From Sphagnum compactum (lineage: Eukaryota; Bryophyta; Sphagnopsida; Sphagnales): a stretch of DNA of 64,000 bases. Below, in pieces: positions 36,570 through 45,861 of the stretch. Numbering within the stretch: the first letter of the stretch is position 1; each line of letters opens with the position of its first letter. The stretch lies in NCBI GenBank assembly GCA_965153455.1, contig OZ234502.1, forward strand, positions 15,903,495 to 15,967,494, given 5' to 3'. Below the pieces are notes generated by a model that did not search any database, was not told the DNA's origin, and saw nothing but the letters and a program-made list of their open reading frames with translations. The position numbers were made by a program, and so were the translations under genes.

Positions 36570-39387
36570 ATGCAGCTGAATTGCTGCTGTAGCCATGGCC
36601 TGCACACATACCAAGCAGTAGGGATATGGAAGAAAACGCACACGCAACTACTGTCTTGCTATTCTTCTCCTTCTTCTGCTTCCGGACTCATACGGGAGTT
36701 CTCCAGCAAGTGGTGGCGGGGAGGAGGAGTCGCTGCTCCACGAGCTCTTTGCAGCAGCAGCAGCTCTTTGATGATTGCTGCTGCAGATGGTGAAAAGGAA
36801 GGGACGAACGATATGGCCACAAGGGAGGAGAAGAAGACAAGGAAAGAAGGGATGGAAGAGAAAGAAGGACCTCTTCATGTGGCAGTTCTGTTGAAGGAAG
36901 TTGTAGCTCAGTTTGAAGGTCGCCACATCCACTCCTTTGTGGATTGTACTTTGGGTGCAGGAGGTCATGCCTCTGCTGTAAGCGTTCCAAAATCCCAAAC
37001 ACTCGATAGAAATCTCTTGTGTCTTTTGAAGATCTTGCTGGAGCTGTGTGATTTTCAATCATCATCATCATCAGTGTAAGACTTTGTTCCAGGGAAGAAT
37101 CCATGCTTCAGCAGGAGCAGCAGAAATGAAGGAAGATATACTCTGACATCATCTTTCATTCATACGTGTTTAGGGTTTCAGATTTCTATTGTCGGGTTTC
37201 TCCAGTCTCCAGTTGCACATGTCAGATTGGAGATCTGGAAATGTTGCAAGGCTTGAGAAACATAAAGCACATGTTGCTTATCATCTTTCAATCACACATG
37301 TGTTTAGGGTTTCGGGTTTCTGTTGTTGAGTTTCTCCAGTCTCCAGTTGCACATGCCAGATTGGAGATCTGGAGATTGTTGTGAGGCTTGAGAAACATAA
37401 GCACATGTTGCTCATCATCTTTGGATTTGCTTTTGGGAGACAAAATAAATGCTTGTTGGTTTTGTTTCTGCTGGAGGTGCCCCACAAACCTTGATCACAA
37501 GCATGTTTGCCAATGGTAAGTCAGTAGAGACAGAGACAGAGACACAGGGATTGTTTGTAAAGGGGACAGAGATGGATCACAACATGCAGATCATTGAAGC
37601 ACACCCAGAGTTGCACACATTCATTGGGCTTGATGTGGACCCAGTGGCACATGAGGAAGCCAGATCACGACTGGAAGCAACGAGCACATCAACTCTCATG
37701 CAGCTTAATCTTGTGCGCACAAACTTCCGCAACTTTCAGAAGGTGCTGAGAGATGTGGATGCAAGATTGGCACAAGAGGGTGTTGATGGAGTTCTCATGG
37801 ATTTGGGCATGTCTTCAATGCAGGTAAAAACATCAATGTGTTTGTATACTGTGTGAAATTCTGGCAGGCTCAAGGATTTTATGGCATTTTTAGTGGATCG
37901 AGAATCTTGAATCCAATATTCTTTTGCAAAGAATTAGAATGCACTCTTGAGATGTGTTCTTCACATCTGTGTGAGAGAGCTGCAGTCGTAGCATGCATAA
38001 GACAAAAGAGTTTTGCTTCGAGGTTTGCTTCTGTGGTAGATTCAATGAAGCTGAAAATGGTCAAAATTACAGCTCTTTGATATCCATGCATGGGAGCTGC
38101 ATTGATAACATGTGAAGTACACAAGAGTTTGCTTCAAGAATTGCTTTGCAATATGGTTCAATGAAGTGGATAGATGGGCAAAACAGGTTTCTTTTGGGTC
38201 ACACATTTTGCTTCTTGCTGGAAGAAGACATACTTGCCTTCTGATCTTGCACTAAGGTATATCCTAGGACATGGTGTTTTTTGTCTCCATTTGGTGAACT
38301 TGTGTCCTTGATGGAGGTGAATTACAGGTGAACATTGCTGAGAGAGGCTTTAGCTTTTTGCGAGATGGCCCAGCTGACATGCGCATGGATCCTTCGGTAA
38401 GGACCATTCTTCCCTTCACCATGCAGGCCATCCCCACTTATGGCGTAAGGTGTTCTGATGATTCCTCGGAAAGCTTGCTGTTTGATGCCTCAGCTGGACA
38501 TCAGCATGTTGTCAATGCTTTAGTTATCGTGATGGAATTGCAGGCAAGTTTAAGGGCAGATGAGATACTGAACAAGTGGTCAGAACTAGAAGTGGGTCGC
38601 ATTCTGCGTGAATATGGGGAGGAGAGACGGTGGCGTCAATTAGCACGCAAAATTGTGGAAGCACGGTTAGCAGGTGGAATACAAACAACTTCACAACTAG
38701 TAGGAGTCATTGGAGGCAGCAAATTTAGTTCAAATTCTTCTGGTAAGAAGATTCTTTATCCATCTATCTTCTTTCTTTCTCAGTCAAACAGATGCACTGG
38801 AACTAGAGAAAAATGATTCACATTCTAGAGTCTAGCACAAGCTCAGTGAGAAAAGTATATACAACTTTACAAGTTGCAGTTCAAGCTTTGCAGGGAAACA
38901 GGGAAGGATGAAGGGTCTACATCCAGCAACACGCACATTTCAGGCCTTGCGAATTGCTGTGAATGATGAGCTTAGATCATTAGAAGTGGCACTGTCTGAG
39001 GCATTTGCAAGCTTAGCCCCAAAGGGGCGCCTCGCTGTTATCTCATTCCACAGCCTAGAAGACCGCATTGTGAAACACTTCTTTCTCAAAGCCGCAGGCC
39101 TGAGCAAGTCACTTGATGAAGAAGGGGATGCACATGATAACAATACTGACTTTTTCCCAGCCCTGGAGTATGTCCATATTCCAGGGGAAACAAGACACAG
39201 TAAGTACAGAAGGAAAAAGGGGCTTGAAACAGGTTCTGGTGGTGGTGCATATCTTGGGGATAGGAATGTCCTTGAAGGGAAAACTGGGGTGATTCTGACC
39301 AAGAGACCTGTTGTTGCCACTTCTGATGAAATTAACACAAATCCCAGAAGCAGAAGTGCCAAGCTGCGGGTGATTGAGAAATTGTGA
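36570..39387 (+). CDS. rsmH: Organelle RsmH/MraW, 16S rRNA m4C methyltransferase
   Basis: An S-adenosylmethionine-dependent methyltransferase that makes N4-methylcytidine at the position equal to E. coli 16S C1402. The plant chloroplast homologue is known as CMAL. Five exons join without a frame break: 36570-36977, 37590-37823, 38328-38396, 38544-38742 and 38894-39387, giving 467 residues. Motifs: [11 protein letters not shown] (123-133, SAM loop), FIGLDVDP (147-154), [10 protein letters not shown] (ends exon 2), [16 protein letters not shown] (exon 3), [15 protein letters not shown] (313-327) and [12 protein letters not shown] (353-364). The E. coli enzyme is about 313 residues, and the ~100 extra N-terminal residues (Ser-, Cys- and Arg-rich, then a charged linker) look like a transit peptide. 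Translation could also start at a later Met near 36771. Intron 1 holds a 134-bp tandem duplication. Confidence 0.93.
37147..37425. repeat. 134-bp tandem duplication inside rsmH intron 1
   Basis: Two units, recognisable by GTGTTTAGGGTTTC at 37166 and 37300, share TTTCTCCAGTCTCCAGTTGC, CAGATTGGAGATCTGGA and GGCTTGAGAAACATAA in the same order, with a partial third start at about 37419 (ATCATCTTTGG). The copies differ at few positions, so the duplication is recent. Confidence 0.85.
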
Positions 39388-41780
39388 AGGTAAAAACTAT
39401 CATCATCACATGCCACTTTCATTAGTGCTCTTCCTAACAAGGAGAGAGAGCCATAAACATTTCTATGTCCCTCTTTTAACGTATGTGTCGTGTGAAGTTG
39501 CACTTCAAAATCATCATGGGACAACATCTGTCATCCTCAAGGCTGCCTAGTGATGATAGACTGCCAGCTCAAAAACTTGAAGCTGTCTTGGAGTCAGAAC
39601 CTGTTCCACAGAATTTGTTGTTTTTTGCAATCCTACTAGCCTGGCAACTAAAACTAGAACAAGACATGGAATTGAGAGTTGGGAGCAATGCCAAGGCATG
39701 ACATGATACAAGCATAATTTGAAGGCCAGTTGACAGTGTGTGAGAGAGCAAGGGAGGAACCCCAACACTCTCAAGTGCATACATCATTTTTGTAGATCCA
39801 GTGACTTGTCATCAGATTTTTGAGCGACCAAAGTCTTGGGATGAATTCAAGACATTTTCCTCAGCAAGTGGACTGCATTTAAAAGGTCTTTCCCTTATCC
39901 TGCTTTTCATTCTTCACAGTGTGAGGGTACTTGGTCTTCATTGGTGTAGTGAGTTTCCAAGCTCATAAGCTTTACTACGATTGATCAAACTCAAGGTAGT
40001 TGAATAGAGATAAAAATTTGAAACTTGGAACACCTGAATTTCAGGCATATAACGGCATCAGTTATCAAGGTCTATTGAGTGCTAGCAAACATCATGATTG
40101 AGTCTCAGCATTGCTTCCAGAAATATGTGACAGAAACTCAAGATGCAGATTATGTCTAATGGTTAGCACAAAGTTGTCGGCAGATAATTGTATGCTTACT
40201 TACGTCTGTCATTGGGAGCTGATGAAGTTAGTGAGTAGTCATGGCAGCTCAACATTGTTATTTGTGATGGAGGTGATGGTTTGACACTTATGAACAACTC
40301 TCATATGGTTACAACCCAACAGTCGTGGTTTTTCTGGTGAAGAATTTATCCTGGGACAAAAATGTTGGGAACAAGTAAAAGCCAGGTATCACAGGAGTTT
40401 AAAAAGAAAACCCAACAGCAGTTTTGTTCACTGTGTAAAGCCCCAGTCCTAGAGCTTTACACCCACACAAAATGCCAAATAGAGGAAAACTGGTACAACT
40501 CATACTATGATTTCAACAAAAGTACCAACCTAAAAAATTAGTGAGTTTTTTGGAGCTGGCAATTGCAAAATACAAAAAGAACAATTGGTACTACGTATTG
40601 CCAAGAAACATGACTCTTTTGTCTTTCACACATCACTTCTGATATGTTAGTTAAAATCATAAGCCAAAAAGGATTATCCCCTTAGTCATTGACCTATCTA
40701 TGTAATGAAAAAACAAATGTGGAGTGGAAAGAATAAGCTCTACCCTTCAGAAAGTCAATCACCATCTACTATTGGGCATTCTTCCCTTCAAAGCAAATTT
40801 GCAAAAAAACTACACACACACACACACAAAACAAGAGTGGATACTTAGCTTCCAAAATCAATGCCTCCTTATAGTTGAGCCACTCCCATGCTCCACAGCT
40901 TGCATCGTTTTCCTCCACTCAACAAAAAAACAACAAACATTATACTAAACTTTCACATAGAATTAATAGTGAGCTTATCACCACCTCAAAATTTCCTTTC
41001 AAAAACCTTTTTGTGAATGACAAGACGACAAAAATAACAAACGATTTTCGGCAATATGAATCAGATGAGCACATCTAAACCTAACATCTCTCATCAATAA
41101 TTTTCAGTCACACCTGTTCATTTGGCAGAAAGGAACATTCAGATGGTTTAGATGGTTCTGACACTTCTTCAATAAAAAATTGGAATAAGTCTAGGGTTTA
41201 GGTTTTAGGGTAAATGCTAGGTTCTAGGTTGCGCCTCGACTATATTCGGTAGTCCGGCTCCTCTCCCCTACCTAATACGTAACTTGCCCTCCACTTATGT
41301 TAACAACCCAGGAGCAGGTCTTTGTGGCGGTGAGAAAGTGTCCAAACCCAACAGCAGCCCTAAAAGTGGCGAGGACACTGGAGATTTTTCATTGTGTCAG
41401 TTCTTGTTCGCGTCTTATGTCTCCTCATTCTCTCGCGTGCTTTTTTAGAGTCGTATTTCTTTCTGTGTGCATGCTCTCCAATTTGGTGCGAAGGCCACGG
41501 TTATGGTATCAATCGACTTTTTTTATCTAGTCTGCTGTAGTTGTTCCGTTCTTTTTGTGACTGTTGTGTCCCCGCAATCTTCCTTGCTTCTTTAGATTCA
41601 CCGCATGTTCTTTTTTCGGCGTGCTTACTGTATTGTGACGCTCTCCTATTGATCCGTCTCACTAGGAGCTGTGGCGAGCTCTTTGAACTTTGAACCAGTC
41701 TGCTCAAACTGTTTTCGGTTGCGATATTGGTGCCGTGACGGTTCTCAACTCGTTCGGTTGCATCATCGATTCTTAGATAG
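39388..41780. other. Intergenic DNA between rsmH and the PPR gene
   Basis: The first few hundred bases are likely rsmH 3' UTR. A CA microsatellite lies at about 40813-40827 and a TTTAGGG-like motif at about 41193-41211. The GC-richer part from about 41280 to 41780 is the likely promoter and 5' UTR of the PPR gene. No other gene was recognised. Confidence 0.45.
41190..41213. repeat. Short telomere-like motif upstream of the PPR gene
   Basis: TAGGGTTTAGGTTTTAGGG: TTTAGGG-type units. In plants, such telo-box motifs near promoters occur in many housekeeping and translation genes (established knowledge), so this may be regulatory rather than a telomere scar. Confidence 0.5.
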
Positions 41781-44396
41781 ATGGCAGAATGCTATCGGCT
41801 CACCTTTGAATCATGCCGCTTACGACATATATTGACTTGGAGCCACAGAGCGCTCGCAACTTCCTCGGGTGGAAATGTTCGCGCAGTAGCAGCAGGTCGT
41901 ATAGAGAAACTCTGGCGGCAGTTCTTTTCAGATCCTTCGCAGTGGTGGGATTGTGGACCGGAGAAGGTGAATTCGAACTACCCGGATTTCAAGCATAAAC
42001 ATACACAGGACGGACTCTGGCTTGTGGACCGGAGAAACCCCACGTGGGTGAGAGCACAGCTTGCTGCAATGGCACCGGGGACTGTACAATTGCACATGTT
42101 TTCCTGGAACAGAAGGCTTGCAAGATATGTGAAGGCTGGGCAACATGAGAAGACAATTGAGCTTTACCAAGAAATGCAACAAAAAGGCATGAGTCCTGAC
42201 AGTTTCACTTTTGTTCCGGTGCTCAATGCATGCGCTAGTTTACGAGCACTTGAAGCGGGCAGGAAAGTTCATGAAGAAATAATTCAAAGCGGTTGTAAGG
42301 CTGATGTCTTTGTGGGGAGTAGCTTGGTTGACATGTATTCCAAATGTGGGAGCATCGAAGATGCTTGCAAAGTGTTTAACAACATGCCATCTCGAGATGT
42401 GGTCACTTGGAATGCAATGATATTGGGACATGTGAATTGTGGACAAGGGCAGAAGGCACTGGAACTATTTCACCAAATGCAACAGAAAGGTGTGCAGCCA
42501 ACCCCTGTGACTCTCATTGGAGTTCTGAATGCATGTGCGAGTATGTTTGCACTTCAGGAGGGCAGGTGCACCCATGAACAGATTATTGAAAGTGGGTGGG
42601 AGTCAGATGTTTTTGTGGGGAGTAGCCTGGTTGACATGTATGCCAAGTGTGGGAGCATGGAGGATGCTGAGAGAGTGTTCAACAAGATGTTGTCCCGAAA
42701 TGTGGTCACCTGGAACACCATGATATTAGGATATGTGAAATGTGGACAAGGGTCAAAAGCACTGGAACTATTTCACCAAATGCAACAGAAAGGTGTGCAG
42801 CCAACCCCTGTGACTCTCATTGGAGTTCTGAATGCATGTGCCAGTATGTTTGCACTTCAGGAGGGCAGGTGCATCCATGAACAGATTATTGAAAGTGGGT
42901 GGGAGTCAGATGTCTTTGTGGGGAGTAGCCTGGTTGACATGTATGCCAAATGTGGGAGCATGGAAGATGCTTGCAAAGTGTTTAACAAGATGTTGTCTCG
43001 AGATGTGGTCACTTGGAATGCAATGATATTGGGACATGTGAAGTGTGGACAAGGGCAGAAGGCACTGGAACTATTTCAACAAATGCAACAGGAAGGTGTG
43101 CAGTCAGACCCTGTCACGTTTGTTGGGGTACTGAATGCATGTGCCAGCATGGCTGCACTTGAAGAAGGCAGGCACGCTCATGAACAGATCATTCAAAGTG
43201 GTTATGAATCAGTTGCTTTTGTGGGGAACAGCTTGATTGACATGTATGCAAAATGTGGGAGCATGGAGGATGCTAAAAGAGTGTTCAACAAGCTACCATC
43301 ACGTGATGTGGTCTCTTGGAATGTGATGATATTTGGGCATGTGAAATATGGGCAAGGGCAAAAGGCACTGGAATTATTTCGACAATTGCAAGAGGAAGGT
43401 GTGCAGCCAGATTTTATGACTTTAGTGGGAGTGCTGAATGCATGTGCAAGTGTAGTTGCACTTGAACAGGGCAGGCGAGCTCATGACTGGGTTATTAAAA
43501 GTGGGTGGGATTCAAATGTCTTTGTGGGGAATAGCTTGATTGACATGTATGCAAAATGTGGGAGCTTGGAAGATGCTCTGAAAGTTTTCAACAAGATGCC
43601 ATCTCGAGATGTGGTCACTTGGAATGCCATGATTGGAGGATATGCCATCCATGGGCATGGTAAGGAAGCACTTAAACAGTTTGAACAGATGCATGAAGAA
43701 GGTGTACAGCCAGATGATACCACTTTTGTTTGTCTGCTGTCAGCTTGTAGCCATTCAGGTTTGGTGGATGAAGGCCTGCGCTTTTATTCTTCAATGAGTA
43801 CAGTTTACATGATTTCTGCGAACTTGCAACATTACACCTGCATGGTTGACCTTCTTGGCCGTGCTGGCCGTCTACATGAGGCAGAGAATATGGTATTGAC
43901 AATGCCCTACAAACCACAGGTGGCTGCTTGGAGGGCTTTGCTTGGTGCTTGCAGAATTCATGGCAATGTGGAGATGGGAGAACGAGTTGCCAAACAAGTT
44001 CTTGAACTGGAACCTGAAAATGCTGCAGGCTATGTGCTGCTATCAAATTTATATACTGCCACTGGTAACAGGGATCTCAGCAAAAATATTGAATGGCAGA
44101 GAAAGGAAAGAAGTGTGAAGAAACACCCAGGTCGCACTTGGATTGAAGTGGATAATGAGGTGCATACATTTGTAGTAGATGATCAACACCACCCTCAGAT
44201 GATAGAAATCCATGCAGAATTGAAGAGGTTGTCAGGGCTGATGCATGATGCTGGATATGTGCCAGATACTAATTTTGTGCTACATGATGTGGAGGAAGAA
44301 GAAAAGGTGTTTCATTTGTGTCATCATAGTGAGAAACTGGCTATTGCATTTGGGCTTATCAACTCAGCACCTGGTACTCAAAACAGAAGCCCATAG
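41781..44396 (+). CDS. PLS-class pentatricopeptide repeat protein, DYW domain truncated
   Basis: An intronless frame of 871 residues. PLS-class PPR proteins bind organelle RNA and specify C-to-U editing sites. After an ~105-residue N-terminal part, P-L-S triplets of about 101 residues repeat; the SRDVVTWNAMILGHV-type motif recurs five times (beside an initial FSWNRRLARYV form). Each triplet contains VFVGSSLVDMYAKCGSMEDA-like and VGVLNACAS-like helices. Then come E and E+ motifs (AAWRALLGACRIHGNVEMGE, AAGYVLLSNLYTATGNRDL) and the PG box HPGRTWIEV. The DYW domain starts GYVPDTNFVLHDVEEEEK, keeps the HxE deaminase signature (HSE near 849-851) and then leaves homology at NSAPGT and stops. The CxxC zinc ligands and the terminal DYW (~60 residues) are absent. 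A GT at CACCTG|GTACTC could be a splice donor, but no 3' exon was found downstream. Repeats 2 and 3 are a recent 303-bp duplication. Confidence 0.9.
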   Translation: MAECYRLTFESCRLRHILTWSHRALATSSGGNVRAVAAGRIEKLWRQFFSDPSQWWDCGPEKVNSNYPDFKHKHTQDGLWLVDRRNPTWVRAQLAAMAPGTVQLHMFSWNRRLARYVKAGQHEKTIELYQEMQQKGMSPDSFTFVPVLNACASLRALEAGRKVHEEIIQSGCKADVFVGSSLVDMYSKCGSIEDACKVFNNMPSRDVVTWNAMILGHVNCGQGQKALELFHQMQQKGVQPTPVTLIGVLNACASMFALQEGRCTHEQIIESGWESDVFVGSSLVDMYAKCGSMEDAERVFNKMLSRNVVTWNTMILGYVKCGQGSKALELFHQMQQKGVQPTPVTLIGVLNACASMFALQEGRCIHEQIIESGWESDVFVGSSLVDMYAKCGSMEDACKVFNKMLSRDVVTWNAMILGHVKCGQGQKALELFQQMQQEGVQSDPVTFVGVLNACASMAALEEGRHAHEQIIQSGYESVAFVGNSLIDMYAKCGSMEDAKRVFNKLPSRDVVSWNVMIFGHVKYGQGQKALELFRQLQEEGVQPDFMTLVGVLNACASVVALEQGRRAHDWVIKSGWDSNVFVGNSLIDMYAKCGSLEDALKVFNKMPSRDVVTWNAMIGGYAIHGHGKEALKQFEQMHEEGVQPDDTTFVCLLSACSHSGLVDEGLRFYSSMSTVYMISANLQHYTCMVDLLGRAGRLHEAENMVLTMPYKPQVAAWRALLGACRIHGNVEMGERVAKQVLELEPENAAGYVLLSNLYTATGNRDLSKNIEWQRKERSVKKHPGRTWIEVDNEVHTFVVDDQHHPQMIEIHAELKRLSGLMHDAGYVPDTNFVLHDVEEEEKVFHLCHHSEKLAIAFGLINSAPGTQNRSP
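42481..43086 (+). repeat. 303-bp in-frame tandem duplication within the PPR gene
   Basis: Units beginning at 42478 and 42781 (TGCAACAGAAAGGTGTGCAG) are nearly identical over the first ~170 bp, with only about four differences seen. They diverge in the rest, where unit 2 resembles the unit before unit 1. The 303-bp period equals 101 codons, one full P-L-S triplet. Confidence 0.9.
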
Positions 44397-44998
44397 TTGA
44401 AACCTAACCACATTGCAAATTGTACATAAAAGTTGATCAACATATTATTTAAAAATGGACTTGGATTATAAGTTTGCAACCCTAATGTGAAAGTAACAGG
44501 CAATGGGCATTGAACAAATGCCAATTTAATTAATCGGCAAATAGTTATAACCTCATGCAAATTCAATTCATTGTTTGTAACATTAATATGAAAGTAACAT
44601 GCAAGGCATCTAACAAATTCAATGCAATGCAATTGCTAAACAATCATAAGTCATGACTTCGTGCAAATTCAGTTCATTATAATTGACAAACATGATATAT
44701 ACAATGTGCATGTTGCAATGTAAAGTGGTGATTTTGCCATATGAGCACAATAAGATTCAAAAACAAACAAACTTTAATTGTTTGTATTGTGGCTTTATAA
44801 CTTACAAGTTGGACTTACAATTTTTTTTGACAAGTTTATTACACTTACAAAGATTTGTAAAAGTTGTAATCATGTAACAAGGAAACAATAGGTAAAATTG
44901 CAACGTACCAGACAAATTTGCTAGTCTACGACATGTGATGAATTATAAACATTTTATCATGGGCCTAAACTGTGTAAACAATTGTTAGTAATCTTGCT
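44397..44998. other. 3' flank of the PPR gene, AT-rich
   Basis: No continuation of the DYW domain was recognised in any frame. An imperfect repeat of about 90-100 bp (GCAAATTCA(A/G)TTCATT and AAAGTAACA(G/T)GCAA blocks) recurs at 44490-44675. Confidence 0.5.
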
Positions 44999-45856
44999 TG
45001 TCACAACCTTAGCCTTGGGCTTGCAACCAAGGCAAAAACATGGAAAGGTGTGGGTTGAGAGTGCAACCCAAGAATCACATTTTCACTCTCGGGAGTGTGA
45101 GGGAATTAATCCATACATTCCCAAGTGGATTTTCACTTTCGAAATTAGAATCTCTATGGAGTCTTAAATCTTCAAAGAGATATTTCAGGGGGTCAAAATT
45201 CGTTAGATTAAAAATTTCCTTATACCAATTGAAAGCTCTTGAAATGTCTAAAATGAACTTGCATGACTCATCTGAGTACTTAAAAGACAAGTTATGGCCA
45301 AAAAAAAGGTCGGAAATCATTATACCAATTTTACTCCCACCCATTAAAAGTCGTGAATCGCCCTGAAATATGTATGTGCAAATGGTGTGCCACATATTAT
45401 TGAAAAGCTCTTGACAAGGATTACATTTTTACTTTAGACCTCACCTCAATTAGAGGTCTGCACAAGAAGTTATAGCTTTTCAAAATATCAAAAGTCCCAA
45501 TTTCGAGAATTTCGGGAATCCCAAGTAATCATAGAGAATACTATAAAGGGGAAGGTGGTGTCTTTTTTCAAGTTCAAACTGTGATGAATCTTGTGAGTCC
45601 GTGTATGTTCGTGTTTTATTCATGCACCAAAAGTGCTCCAACCACGCATTAACCAACTTGTTGTCTAGTTTATGTAGGTCCATGTGAATAATTGACCTAT
45701 TTATCATTCATCCTAGTCCCCATTTTGGAGCTCTAACATGCCCCTTTACCCCTTGAAATGTTGCGAGCCAAGGAACATAACCCAACTCCTTCTTCTTCCA
45801 TTATTTTCACTTTCAAACTCGCATTTGAATCTATCAAGGAGTGTGGGGGTGCATCA
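44999..45856 (+). mobile_element. Solo LTR, plus orientation, second member of the family
   Basis: Starts TGTCACAACCTTAGCCTTGG and ends GTGTGGGGGTGCATCA, matching the ends of the 31219-32138 element read on its minus strand. Inner blocks also match: CTCGGGAGTGTGAGGGAAT, CAATTGAAAGCTCTTGAAAT, AAGTTATGGCCAAAA, TCGAGAATTTCGGGAA, ACCAAAAGTGCTCCAACCA and TAGTTTATGTAGGTCCATGT. Flanks TTGCT (44994-44998) and TTGTT (45857-45861) differ by one base, so the target-site duplication has decayed. A TATA-like ACTATAAAGGGG lies at about 45540. No internal retroelement sequence is attached. Confidence 0.87.
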
Positions 45857-45861
45857 TTGTT

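Noticed and set aside
38940-39527. 195-codon minus-strand open frame opposite rsmH exon 5
   Set aside because: Shadow of the well-supported rsmH exon; no recognisable domain.
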